Part shown: positions 42,976-54,821 of the stretch, piece after piece
Layout of the letters: each line of letters starts with the position of its first letter
How positions within the stretch are numbered: the first letter of the stretch is position 1
Assembly: GCF_021134715.1 (NCBI RefSeq)
Contig: NC_060024.1
Span: forward strand, 12,028,001-12,092,000
Direction of reading: 5' to 3'
DNA: 64,000 bases
From: Daphnia pulex
Taxonomy: Eukaryota > Arthropoda > Branchiopoda > Diplostraca > Daphniidae
The notes under the pieces: model-generated
The model's database searches: none
What the model was told of the DNA's origin: nothing
What the model saw: the letters and a program-made list of their open reading frames with translations, nothing else
Made by a program: the position numbers and the translations under genes

Positions 42976-43660
42976 TCATGAGTTCCTGGCGTCGTTTGTT
43001 TTCATTTCTGAGCAAGTGACACATTAATAATTTTCGTATAAATAGCATTTCCGGTTCCACTAAAAAAAAACCTTAAATATTCATTACACCAACGACAACC
43101 ACGCGTTTATTATTAATTAATTCAATTTCCCACACATGACAACAAAAAATAAAAAAATAAAAGTTGCAACGCTGACCTGTTGAGAAAAAAGTTAAATGTG
43201 CTCAACCAGACTTCAACCAGCCCAGCTGTCAACTCCCACATTCTTGTTCGGCTTTCTATTGTTCCTGTCGAAATATAAAGAATAGAATAAGTTTTTTTTT
43301 AATGGTGTAGGATGAGTTGAGATACATAAGTGGTGTACTTTACTGCCCAAATACCTGACCATCACCGTAACGTGTGAAATCTAAAATGTTAATTCAAGGT
43401 AAGGCATATAATTTACGGTTTATTCTAGCATGCACATGGCATATGCATATTCGTACTTCATAATTGAATTGTTAAACGGTTTCGTTCCATTTGTTAGTCT
43501 TTCAGGTTAACTGTTAACAAGTTTTGTAGTAGTTTGGCTTTGTTTGTTAAATGGGTAATGATGTAGCACCTCCAGTTTCAGTGTGTATTATTTTTAACGA
43601 GTTTAGCAACCTTGCTATTTTAAAGTGAGATAATGTTAATAACAACTGTACATACACACA
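42976..43660. other. Intergenic spacer between two convergent genes
   Basis: AT-rich DNA with no open frame of note. It separates the 3' ends of CenG1A (+) and the CCHamide gene (-). Confidence 0.6.
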
Positions 43661-43684
43661 CTTTTGATTCTTAACAGTGTTTTG

Positions 43685-43690
43685 TTTATT
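43685..43690 (-). promoter_or_regulatory. CCHa1: Polyadenylation signal of the CCHamide gene
   Basis: TTTATT on the + strand reads AATAAA on the minus strand, about 380 nt beyond the neuropeptide stop codon. It is the first canonical signal I see downstream of that gene. Confidence 0.55.
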
Positions 43691-44068
43691 GTGGTCTGCT
43701 TTTAAATGACGTAAAATTCAAGCATGCATTTGTTACATTTTCTAGGTGAATTTAATGGCGGAACCGAGTTATATAGCGGCCTGAGCACGTTGAACCAACT
43801 GAAATGCATCAAGTCCCATAATCCGTTTGGAAGAAGGTAATATTCTCGATTATGACTATTTTTGTGAAAATTATAATACGACAGGGAAACAGTACAGGAC
43901 GATTGATTGAGTTTTCTAAATTGAATCTTTACATGAAAGGTATATAATGAGCTCAAATTCCAGCCAAAAGTCAACTCGAATCGGGTAGCAGCATGAACGA
44001 TTATTATTGTCCTATTCTGCATCGGGCATGAATGGGAATGTGAAAGCAACCATTGAGTTTGTGGAAAA

Positions 44069-44765
44069 CTAGTCTTCCTTGAATCGCGACTTCAACATGT
44101 TGAAAATGAATCGAGGGGGCAAGTGTCGTTTGATCAAATCACGAGCACGAGTGACGGAATGGCGGCCTGGGTCGACGGCCGCCATGATTCCTTCGGATGA
44201 ATCCGGTAGAGAATGAAGAATTCGGGAAGACAGCGGAACTGATTCCATCGTCAAAGTTCCTCCAGCTCGTTTCTTTCCATGAGCTTTATATTAGGTTCGT
44301 TTCAAAGGGAAATGGTTAAAGTTACTTTTAGTGATTATATATTTTTTAATCAGATCCAATCAGTCACTTAAAAAAAATAAATAAAAATGTTCTTGATAAG
44401 AATGACATAGAATTGGGACATAACTCCCGCCCTTAATTATTCAAAACGGTCAAGATAAAAAAATACATTTTTTGCTTACCTCCCAGACAAGCGTGACCGT
44501 AGTGTTGGCACTTGCCTTCACGATTTTTTGTTGATGAGTCGTCCGTTGAAATTCCAGTAATTTTTTATACAGAGAAAAAATAGAAACAGGTCAGTTTTTG
44601 TACTATCTTACACATTTTTTCGTTAGGTTAGTGCGTTATCGTCAAACAGACTTAAATTTGTAATTAATCAACGAATTTACCTGTCGTTAGATGAATCCAT
44701 GTGATCAGGAAGAGGCTGACCAGCATCCAGCGAGGGACTGACCATGAACTTGTGACTCCTTCCAT
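44069..44765 (-). CDS. CCHa1: CCHamide-1-type neuropeptide precursor
   Basis: Minus-strand exons 44765-44681, 44515-44480 and 44283-44069 join with single spare bases at both junctions to give 111 residues. Residues 1-29 are a signal peptide with a hydrophobic core WMLVSLFLITWI. The peptide follows at once: KCQHYGHACLGAHGKKR (30-46). It shows the CCHamide pattern: two Cys with six residues between them, YGH before the second, then GAH, a Gly amide donor and a dibasic cleavage site. The expected product is a disulfide-bridged, amidated 13-mer secreted by neurons or gut endocrine cells, acting on a bombesin-receptor-like GPCR. In insects CCHamides affect feeding and growth. The rest (47-111) is a poorly conserved-looking tail with further basic sites. 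The middle exon is only 36 nt; its acceptor has a distant pyrimidine tract, but no other AG intervenes. CTTCTCAG at 44786-44779 suggests a 5'UTR intron. Confidence 0.88.
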
Positions 44766-44778
44766 TGCACCAATAATA

Positions 44779-46900
44779 CTGAGAAGTGATGCGCTCAGTT
44801 TATGAAAGGTAATATAGCAGATTTCTTTGCGAAAGATACTTTTTGGGGTCAGTAGCGAGTTTATCTGATAGTTCCGGCAACCTCTTGAATATCCAACCAC
44901 GTCTCTTTGGATACTGCTACTTTTCCAGTCTCAAGGGAAAGAAGTTATAAGTTTTGTCGCTCTCTCCTCCGCCTCCACATCTTGCGTCTTTCTCCGTGCA
45001 TCTTGATCCAGCGCAAGTCCGTCTGGATATTTGAGCGTCAGGGCTGTGGCGACAAACTTGCACTTTTCTTTAAAAAGGTTACGCAGGTTTTAGTCTTCTT
45101 TGGCGAAGAAAACCAGCCACTCGATTTCAACAGCATGAGACTGATCAAATCCGACTCGACTTTAAAGATGGATTCTGATTGAAAGATATGACGCTTTTAA
45201 CGTCTCGATGCGCCCATTTTTCTCGATATTCCAAAAGAAAACGAACTGGAACGAAAATGCTCGATTGATTCATTAGCGTATTCTTTGGGGAAGACGTCAG
45301 CTTTCTTACGCCGACAATCCTTTCGCTTCTCCCGAAAAGGTTCCATTCTCTCATTTATCTTCCGATATTAAACGCGCATGAGAGCTTCCGCCGGCAGTCG
45401 ATTTCCAACCTAGTTAACATAGAACTTTATAGCACATGTACTCTATGTGTGTGCTTCATGCATCGACTTTTTTTTTTGTAAGCAGAATAACTGGCGCTCG
45501 TTGTACCGCATAGCCTAGTTTTTATTTCTCGCAATTGAAAGTTCCCCAACAAAGCGTAACAACTACACAACACGGATACCTTAACGTTCATTCGGTAATA
45601 GGCATGTTCGTTTTCTCTTTTTTTTTTCCTCTTTGCTCTTTTCCTGAAAAAACAAAAATTGCTTCAACACCTTTCCAGAATAGCGCCCAATTATCGGGTG
45701 GTAAAATAAGCGATTTTGCGGCAAAGTTAAACGCTCCCTCGTTTTTTTTAAATTCCTCGAAAATATGTGAAAATTGCATCGCATTCGAGTTGTTGCTGCT
45801 TGTTGCTGAAATCGTAATTTACAGTGTAATTCCCTTGTTTAAGGATGCCGGCAACCTTTTACAGCGAGTGGGTTGGTTACCGCACAACACGCACCGCCAG
45901 TCTAGCAGTAAGAGAGAGAGAGAGTCGCAACGTGTGAATGGTTAGCGTGCTCTAGCGGACTAAACAAGGTCCAGAAACTTTGTATGGGCCATGATATGTA
46001 CGGACCTGAATTTTTGGTGAGCTAGACGTACACATGAATCCGGATTTTTTATTCCATGCGACAAGGATCTCTTCCACCCTCCTCGATCGATGTAGCAATG
46101 TTTTATTAACACGTCTGTTTTTCAAGGAGAACAAAATAACGTTGCTAGGGACCGGCCGACCACGAGTCTGGTGCCGAGTCTGTTTCTCATACAAAGCATT
46201 TGGGGAGGGTGAAATCATTGTTTATGTTTAATGTTAATCTCACTCTCCTGTTTCATTAGCTCTAGCGATTGCTGGTTATAAAGGACTCGATTTGACGTGA
46301 CGGGAAATTTTTTTTGGGTTGTGTCAACATTTGCGTTCACTTTCACGTTTTCGCACGCAAGGAACTAGTTTAAAATTCCGTCTGGCTTGAATTCGTTTGC
46401 TAAACGTTGTACGTCGCACGTCTTGCCTTGCTTCGAAGCGTATTAAGTTCAGTTTGCTATGGGCGTGACAAAATTGCAATTTTTTTGTTTTCATTTTTTG
46501 GCCATCACAGTTGATTCGATCTAAACCGGATAGCTGAATAGCAAGAAAGCCCGTGTGCCGACAACAGGTAAGTGAAAGTGATTCCACCTGGCGGGAAAGT
46601 GCATCACGCTGGCGAATCTAACGGCGAAGGACATCTTTTGGTGGATCGAAGGAATGCTCATATTCCATTCCCAGGGCCCAGCATGATGCTTATTGCATTA
46701 CACACGTAACAAGCCCTCGTGGAGTACTCTCCATGACTACTTACAAATTCACGTCATTATTTATATAACGACGAGGCAAATCAATGGAGGTCAGCGGTGA
46801 ACGTGCAACGTACCCCCAACTCAGCTGATTACGTGAGTGACATCTCCCCCAATTTATCGGGGATTCGTCAGACTTGAGACTTTAATCACATGCTCATTAT
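44779..46900. other. Upstream region of the CCHamide gene, no gene assigned
   Basis: The block 44880-45360 has open frames on both strands and fairly even base composition, but none matches a family I know and none has clean splice sites on both sides. From 45400 to 46600 several frames of 60-90 codons exist on either strand and lack support. Part of this region must hold the promoter and any non-coding first exon of the minus-strand neuropeptide gene. Confidence 0.4.
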
Positions 46901-46932
46901 CTACTGACGCACGGCGGCGGGGGATTTAGAAT

Positions 46933-46939
46933 TATAAAA
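46933..46939 (+). promoter_or_regulatory. Isolated TATA-box candidate
   Basis: TATAAAA is followed after about 20 nt by CATACAGTA, a plausible initiator. No open frame follows: the nearest ATG gives a nine-codon peptide. It could be an alternative start for the calexcitin gene, the start of a non-coding RNA, or chance. Confidence 0.3.
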
Positions 46940-47276
46940 CCGAGGTTTAGTCATACAGTACGTCACAGTGGATCATTTGCAATGAATAGCCGGCGTTGTT
47001 TTTGTTTATAATTAGATATCAATGAGTTGAGGTGTCACGGCACCTTAAACCGCCTTTCTCGGTGGGGTTTTCCGGTGATATGCGGAATGAAACTTGGCCA
47101 GCCGCATCCGTCTTGATGGATGCGACTACCTCACGTTGAGCGGAACGTTGAACGGTCACTCTCCACTTCCATCCTTCCATCCGTCCGCCCCCTTTAAACT
47201 AGGGTGCAGCATGTGTAACGAACGACAGTGCCGTCGTGAACTACCTATCTGATCCGTCTGCTCCGCCCACTTTGGT

Positions 47277-47393
47277 TATATGTACAAGAACGAGGCCTGA
47301 CGTGACCAGAGAGCACATTACATCGTCAACTTTTCCAGAGCACAGTCCATTACTGTCATTACATCTCTCCACTATTGTCGCTCCAGTCGAACC
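47277..47393 (+). promoter_or_regulatory. Probable promoter and non-coding first exon of the calexcitin gene
   Basis: TTATATGT at 47277-47284 could act as a TATA box, with transcription starting near 47305. The following sequence ends in ACC/GTAAGTT, a strong donor at 47394. The matching acceptor would be TTGGTAG at 49088-49093, directly before the short leader and the ATG at 49112, which implies a 1.7-kb first intron. Confidence 0.5.
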
Positions 47394-49093
47394 GTAAGTT
47401 CAAATTTGTTTGTTGCCCTTTACTTCATTAATACCTGTAGTCTGAAACCCTTACGTATTGAGTAATCTGTTTTCACCTTTCCTGCTTTTGGGTGAATCAG
47501 ATAGCGTTATTTGTTTAAATAGATTGTTGTGCCTTAGGATACTGTCTGTTATCCTTCTTATAGAGACGTTCCCAAAGTACTGTTTTTTTTAAATCAAATT
47601 AAAGCAACCTTGGTCAAGATAAATGGCAGTGAGGTTATACATATTGATCGCGATGCAATCCTTTAGTGACGAGAGGCTTCTCAGGAGTCGTCCGGTTTAA
47701 GCGAGAATCAATCTCATTGAAGATGCCAGCAAAGTTTGTCGCTAGGGTGCAATTGTATGTGGTAACAACGGGAACCAGCTTGTACATTTCGCTTGTAAAT
47801 CATTGAAAAGGTCGTTTTTTCCCCCCCTTATGTTAAAGGCATTAGCTGACCGAATAAAGAGACCACTAGTTCCGCCAATCCACGTATCCCCTTAAGCGGA
47901 TAACTGGCGCAGCTTGCTTGCCGTTAGATTAGATGATGCGGTAATCAATAGTGGTTTTTTTAGACTAGCTCTGAATTGCGGCGTATGTTATTTGTGTTTT
48001 CCCCCTAGCTCTCTGCCGTATAGCGCTATTCATTTCGCCATCTTTCTTTTTTCCTCATGTAGTAAGACTTGTTGAAATATCGACCTCACTCATTTTTTTA
48101 AGGACTTTCTGCACATCAGCTTCCCTTCTCGCCTTCACAGCTACTTCTTTTATTTTCCTGAATAATATGTCATCGTCGTAATGATGTCTGCTGCTTGCCG
48201 TTAAAAGCTTTTTCGAACAAAGGTGTACCGTGTGCGTACACGAGTAGGAAAGCTCCGATTCTGGGCAACGGAGCATATTAACTCTGGTGTATGATGCACT
48301 AGGCGCTTTCAAAAGAAATAGTCCCATCTCTCCAAAGAAGAGAGAGAGAGAGAGAAAAAAAATTGTTAATAATACTCGTGGGTGAAATCTGTCAAAGAAG
48401 TAGAACTCTTCAGTAACCAACAAGACATCAACAGGTATTGATTGAAATGTCTTGAAATCGATCAGGCCACGTTCTATGCTTTCAAAAGAAGTTCGCCGAG
48501 CGCGATAATGGAACGCGCGTTTTCTCTCCGTCGCTACCTTCCAATGCCGCCTTTGATATGCCGAGTCATTTCAAGTTCCAATAAAAGGCTACTTCGTTAG
48601 TCCACGGCGAAGATAGTGGCCTCCAAACAAATTGCAAGGAATTTAATCCCACCAGGGGGAGGTGATTTCCAAGTCACATGGGAACCGTACAATAGCGAAT
48701 GCTTTTGGCCAGTTCCTGTGGATTTTCCTCCTTGCAGAATGTCTCCTATGGGTTTTCCTATCGATCAATCTGTTGTGCAGAGCGCAACACGTTTCACGGG
48801 ACATGGAACATTCAAATGAGTGGGATGCAAAGGGGGATGCGGAAGGGTCACAATTTACACTGTGACATTTACCTCATTGCAAGATGTAGGGGGGCTACGT
48901 ATCGACTGCTCCAACACTCTTGGGTGTTTCTTGTATGGAGGGGATCGTTAATTTTCATCACGAAACACCCGCTCTTTGAAGACGATCGATCGTTTCACCT
49001 GTTTCCCAAACTTGATATTATTGGCTGTAGTTTTTGTTTTGTTTTTTTTTCTTTTTTCATCAATTTTATTTTTTTTTTTATTTTTTTTGGTAG
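47394..49093 (+). other. Probable first intron of the calexcitin gene
   Basis: It is bounded by GTAAGT at 47394 and a long T tract ending in TAG at 49093. The AG microsatellite at about 48337-48357 produces a misleading Ser/Leu-rich frame on the minus strand. I see no nested gene. Confidence 0.45.
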
Positions 49094-49111
49094 GTTAATA
49101 AAGAACCAAAT

Positions 49112-50369
49112 ATGGCAATGTCAGATTTCCGTCGCAACAAATTGATTTACGTCTTCAAGGCTTTTTTCGGTTTGTTCACTTTTCTCATAACAAGATTTCA
49201 ATTAATGATGTTATCTTCTTTCGTCGCAAAATGTTTCCTTCCCATAGATGTGGATAACAGTGGCGCCATCGATCAACAAGATTTTCGCCTGGCTGCCGAG
49301 GTATATTAACAGGATTCCCTTTTCATTTTTGTTTTTTTCCTGTCCCTTTTATGTAGGGTAGTCTGTTTGAAGTAATTGGTTTCTTCCGTGAAGTATGTTA
49401 TTGTCCTTGGTTTATCTTCAAAACGGTGTTCGTTTCCCCACTACCCAAACGCAGATTTAAGATGGATTGATAGGCCCATCACTTTCACGTAAAAGTCTGG
49501 AACCTTTCTGTTTTTTTGTTTAAAAAAAAAGGACTATTCGCGTGTTTCACGAGTCTACCCGATTCGAAAGCATTCGACTCGACCCGCTTTCACGTGACCA
49601 CCTAAAATTCTTTGTCGTTGTGTATAGTTCGATGTTCGACTCCCGTGACCGAAATACCTGCCAAAGTAATTTAACGCCACTTCTTGTTCGTGTCTAGCGC
49701 ATATGTCGAGTGCACGGATGGAGTGTGAACGAGGGCAAGGGCGCCCAAGTATTGCAGCGACTTCTCGACGTCTGGGAGGCCCTTAAAAGAGCTGATTCCG
49801 ACAACGACGGTTCGGTAAGATTGGCTTCTTTTATTGTATGAGAAACTGCACTCGCATGTAACAAATATGGCTTTTGTTGCAAAAAATGTCTCTAAGGTTG
49901 ATCAAAAAGAGTGGTGTGCCATGTGGGAAGCTTACGCCAAGGGCGAAACTGATTACCAGGAATGGCAGGACAAATATCGAGATTTTTACTTTAGCATTAT
50001 GGACACCTCAGGTTGGAAAGAATTTTAAAAGTCATTCGTCAAATACTGTCTCTTAATCATATCGCGTTTATTTTGAATTTTATCAGGTGAAGGAACAATT
50101 GAACTAGATGAATTTGCGGCAGTGAACAGACGTAACGACGTTTCGGACAATGACTGCTCCGAAGCTTTTAAATTGATGTCCAAGGTAAGTTGGCTGCAGA
50201 GAGCTTTCTTATTTTTAAAAGCGGTTTCTTAAAAGAGTTGAATGGTGTTTGGCAGGACAATTCGGTTGTTGTGAATTCGTCCACTTTCGCTCAACTGTGG
50301 AATGAGTTTTTCACTTCGGACGATCCTTCATCCCCCGGAAATTATATTTATGGGAAATTGAAGTTCTAA
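49112..50369 (+). CDS. Calexcitin-like EF-hand calcium-binding protein
   Basis: Six exons, 49112-49169, 49248-49300, 49698-49814, 49897-50011, 50087-50184 and 50256-50369, join in frame to 184 residues, the usual size of calexcitins and sarcoplasmic calcium-binding proteins. The start MAMSDFRRNKLIYVFKAFFD matches that family closely. EF-hand loops: D20-D31 (DVDNSGAIDQQD), D70-E81 (split by the exon 3/4 junction) and D112-E123 (DTSGEGTIELDE). The fourth site, around residues 148-160 (SKDNSVVVNSS), lacks calcium ligands and is probably dead. The C terminus has the family's DDPSSPGNYIYG. Role: cytosolic calcium sensor or buffer. Squid calexcitin also acts on K+ channels and ryanodine receptors, but that is not shown here. 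The ATG at 49112 lies 18 nt after the inferred acceptor. Confidence 0.93.
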
Positions 50370-52163
50370 ACTAAAGTTCATGTGGCACATATCTATAGTT
50401 TTTAACATTCCAGTTATAGAGAAACTGAATAATTCAGTTAAATATGGGAGGGAATCTGCAATGACCTTCTATAATTTACCACTTCTTCAATTCAGAACTG
50501 GTATGCCATTTCTTTACCCTCACTTGCTTTAGAAGTTTTCTTACCTTTTTCTTGTAATCCACTCCTCCCTATCTTCCAAATAACATCCCCTGTGCTGCTG
50601 TGTTCTCCTTTGATCAATACAAAATAAGGAAAATGTTTCAGCTCGGTGCTGACAACCATCTGCTACTCAATTATATTTTCATGTTAGATTACGCAATTGC
50701 TCGTAACCAAGAAGAAACTTCCTCTAGGAAGGGCCTGAAACCTAGCTCCTGTAAATTGAGACATAGATCTGACACTAATCAAAATAATACTATTTTTTCA
50801 TCGCGGTTGCCCGTCAGACAGCTATTGGTGCTTTAAGCCTTATTTCTCCTGCGTGCACGTTGTTGTTTCCTTGGGATACGACAATGTAGGTTTAATATAA
50901 AGATGCATTCAATCTCTTTTCTTCCTCGTCGGTAATTGGGATTCAAACGCTTCCGCCATCAATCAAACGCTAAAAGACGCCGGCAGTGTGAATTATCGCA
51001 ATCGTGACGTGCGAAAAAAAGCCAGAAAAAAAAACACACAAATCAAGAGGCAGAAGCCTCGGCTGTCTTGTCAAGACACGAAAATAAAGCACGAGTATAT
51101 CCCAGTTGAAGTCGAGGACTTACTTCCGCTCATTTCATTTCGTACCAAGCCCCCAACTCATTACTAGGTAAGTATACGTTCCTAGTATGGTTCTTTAGGG
51201 CTTTCTCGACGTGCTCCATATCTGAAGTTGTAAAAACAAAGCCCTTGTTAACAAAAATGAAGGAATATAACCGGAATCATTAGGACACGATTCTATTCTT
51301 GCTTATTTGGCTGCTGGAGAAATTTTGACAACAAATATTCTTGTCATTTTTTCCCCTTGGTCTCGTACATGCTGATGACCCTCTAAGAGGATATGAAAGC
51401 TGGCATCATAGATCATGACATTGCATTTCAAATGGATGATGAACTAACGAGATTGAAACATAAGCCACGGCGACAAGAGTCGGGAAGCCTTAATAACTGC
51501 TGTAACACCCAAAACAATTGTTTTCCCCTCTCCTCTTTTGTTCAAGAAGAAAATAAATCTTTGGTCTGAACTGAAAGTCGGTAAAGATTAATTAATTATA
51601 ATGATTTATGCCTGATTTACGAAGTTACAGTGGATATTTATAGTGAATACAAATACTGACTGTCAAGGACGTTGATAAAAGCGGGACTTTTTGAAATTGG
51701 CGTGAAATTTGAGGAAAATAAAAAGGCATAAAAAGGATAACAAGAATGATGAAATTGATAATGAAAGGCGTTTAAAAATAGGAGTGAAACTCGACTTGAT
51801 TGAAATCGCTTTCATCGCGAACGCGGACTGTCAAGTAGAGATAAGAAGGACATTTTCAAAATTTGAATCCGATAAGGAGACCACACCAGAATATTTTTAA
51901 ATAGATTTTTTTTTCTTCAAGAGGGAGATCCAAAATGTGGGCTAAGATTTTTATTTTTGTATATCACGGTAATTTCTAATTTGATCCTGCGGACAGAAGG
52001 TCTGTAAAATGACAACAGTGTAGAATAATTTGACAACTATGTCTTTGTTAGTTTGTTTACGTTTACTCACCACGTCTAGTAAATTGTTCAATCGTCTCTA
52101 CTGGCACCGGGAATACCTTTAAACCAGTAAGTGTTTTTCAAATGTATTATTTAATAATTCGGT
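50370..52163. other. Calexcitin 3' flank and a possible orphan first exon
   Basis: The first part should hold the calexcitin 3'UTR. At 50930-51170 the sequence is GC-richer and ends in ACTAG/GTAAGTATA, a near-perfect donor at 51171, as in a non-coding first exon. I cannot find the exon it would join. Another donor-like CCA/GTAAGTG lies near 52129. A 63-codon frame at 51709-51900 lacks an ATG and is not called. Confidence 0.35.
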
Positions 52164-54413
52164 GATTTCGTCTGTTGTTTTGTGTGATGCTGCGGTGGTG
52201 GCTTTTTATGGTGAAGACTGAAGACGAGATATAAATTGGAGGGGAGAATATTACGTGAGAATCAAAGTTATTTGCATTTGTTTGTTGGATCTTTCAATTA
52301 AGTGTTAACTGATAACGAGCTAGAGCGGACATTGTTTTAGTGTTTCTTTTAAACGTTTCTTCTTTCTGACGCTAGACAGCATAGCCTTTGATCATTTTCC
52401 ACTATAAGAAGCATCAGTTTAGTTACGTTTATGCAGTCCACTGTAAGATGCAAAAGTTTAGTAACGTTTACTTTGCACATCTCTGAAGAAATTTCTCGCT
52501 TCCGCTATAACGAAATTTTGGGTGATAACTGTCAGTTTCTGTTTCAGCAACAAAGATCACTTGTTTGATTTTTAATAATGTGGGTTTTTTTCTACTTCCG
52601 GTTTTCTCATTTCTGTCAGTAATTCAGTAAATATTCATCTGACGCACAAAAGAACCACATATTCGTGAATCTCGTCAAATTTGTGGTAAAGTTCATGTTT
52701 TTTTTTTGTACGTACGCGTACTTCCGGTTTCGAGAATTATCCTGAACTATAGGTCAGGAAAAATCTCGATTTTGACCAAATTCTGGATTTCATTTAAATT
52801 ACACCTAATCGACCCCAAATTTCACGTAGATCACGAATTTTTGGTTTATCTTGTCGACAGCTCAATGGTTAGGGAGCTATCGCTTACTTCCGGTATACTT
52901 CCGGAAAATTTGCATGAAACTAACAAGTGAGCTTTGTTCTCTGTAGAATTCTAAAGATTCCATGCTAATTTAAGCAAAGAGAGATGGTCTTTTTGATTAC
53001 TTCTATGACTTGTGACTATCTAAGGCAAGTGCTTTAGATATTGAGTTTTGAACGTGACAAATAGATGGCGTGAAAGAATGTTGTTTGTTGTGTCACATAT
53101 ATGGGCTAATGGCTGTTCGTTGTCAAAAGTTCAGCTACAGCTATCTTCTTCGAAAATTACCAATGAATTTGTTGGTAAATTGATTAGATTTCCTGTGCAA
53201 TTTGTTTGGCATGTGTTGTTTACCGAATATTTGTTTAATAACATCATTATTTCTCCTCCATTTCCAGGAAAAAATGTGAAAGGTGCATGAAGCCAGTACC
53301 GTCAACTATTGTGTTAAAAATCCTGGTATCCTACAGAATATGTCATCCAAATGACCAAATAACAGAGTGGTAACAACCAATGCTAGCTTTAGTAAAGTAT
53401 TGCTTGAACATAGTCTTCTCATCTTTTATTAGGATTCATCACTATTATCGGCTGAATTATTCTATGGGACTTGCCAGATCACCAACCGCCAAAGCATGGA
53501 CCAATTTCTCATTCCATCTTCTAGAGAACCTTACATAACCGATTGGTGGTTTAGTGTTTAAGTTTACTTGTCATGTCACTAAACTTATTTTGTTGCAGTC
53601 TTATAGGTATTTAAAGTATTGTTCTGCACTTAAGTCTATCAATGTTTAAGTTTAATTTTTCTTTTAGATCATAGACATCAAGCACATTGATGCCACAAAT
53701 TATAGACAAGGTAACTTTATTTTTTATTTACAGGTTTTAAGTTTCTAATGTAGCATGATGATGATAGACTTTATGAGAAGTCATGTTGTTTGAAGAAAAA
53801 GGACTATACAGTCGACAAGGTTCTTTGCTAACCCGTTGGCTGCTACCCTTGAATCTCCCTGTTTACTTCCTTACACGGGTCCTCTTGATTTAAGGTACTG
53901 TTTTGAGTGTTTTCTGTTGCTACAACCTTGTTTGAATATTATCCAAATAAATGTTCATTCTGCTTACAGGGTAATCCTTCGCTACTGATCATACACCCAC
54001 TTGTGAAAACCGACGAGAGAATGCTGTAATCCAAGACTGATACATTGTGTAGTTGTTAGATAAATGACAAGTGCATATCTGGGCTCCCTTCTTTTCTGTG
54101 GCCCCGTTTCCCTAACTAACCACTAACCAACGCCCGCCGGTGGTCACTCACCCGCTGTGAAACCAGGAGGAGGGGAGGGCTCTGGTCGAACGGGGACTTG
54201 GAAGGCGCATGATCCGATGAAAACTTTTGGAGGGTCATGAGTCTAACCCGGAAGCCTAGTATGACTACATCTCCCCGGAAAAACTTGCCTCGTACTTCTC
54301 TCTTCTTCTCGGTCCAGATACTATCTCTGGGGGCCGTAGACAAATCCTATAACAGCATGTGCGATTTAAACAATGCAACCCACTACCCAATGAAACAAAT
54401 AGCCATGGTTTAT

Positions 54414-54470
54414 GTTTTGTGGAAATCTCTGTCAGTCAAGTTACAAAGACTATGCAGATTTCCGCAAAAC
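54414..54470. repeat. Short fold-back remnant in left arm
   Basis: GTTTTGTGGAAATCTCTGTC is followed about 20 nt later by its imperfect reverse complement ending in GATTTCCGCAAAAC. The counterpart in the right arm (58430-58741) has the same ends but about 255 bp more interior, so this copy looks internally deleted. Confidence 0.7.
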
Positions 54471-54693
54471 TAAAACATCGCTTTTTGTCTCATTGCCGCA
54501 GCGGTGGTGGCGGGTTGCGTTTAAACTCGTGCAGAAGAAAATCGTCTTAAACCGGACGCTCTGTTTATTTAATTTTTTGAACATTTTAAAAAGAAAATAA
54601 AAATTATTTCATGTAGAGTATTTTTTTATTTATTACAGATATTACATGGTTAAGGTTTGAAATTGGTTTATAGGGTTGAGGGTATAGATTTAA

Positions 54694-54821
54694 GGGTTGG
54701 TAGGTGTATGTTTTCGGGGTTTGAAGGGTTGGTAGGTGTATGTTTTCGGGGTTTGAAAGATTGGAAGGCATATGTTTGTGGGGTTTGGAGATTAATTGGT
54801 AGGGATACGTTTGTAGGGTTA
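54694..54821. repeat. 32-bp minisatellite, four units
   Basis: Units at 54694-54725 and 54726-54757 are identical; 54758-54789 and 54790-54821 are diverged. The right palindrome arm has only three units (58112-58207, reverse orientation), so the arrays changed copy number after the arms were duplicated. Confidence 0.85.

Noticed and set aside
45952..46231. Open frames of 65-88 codons on opposite strands
   Set aside because: They overlap each other and lack family features or splice sites. I could not prefer either strand.
48055..48423. Minus-strand 122-codon open frame
   Set aside because: Its middle is a Ser/Leu run made by an AG microsatellite, it lies inside the calexcitin first intron, and the rest matches no family I know. 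The C-terminal KIKEVAVKARREADVQKVLK part looks protein-like but is too short to support a gene.
53048..53290. 80-codon frame present in both palindrome arms
   Set aside because: The frame is shared only because the DNA itself is duplicated with few changes. It starts without an ATG and shows no recognisable domain, so it is not evidence for a gene.
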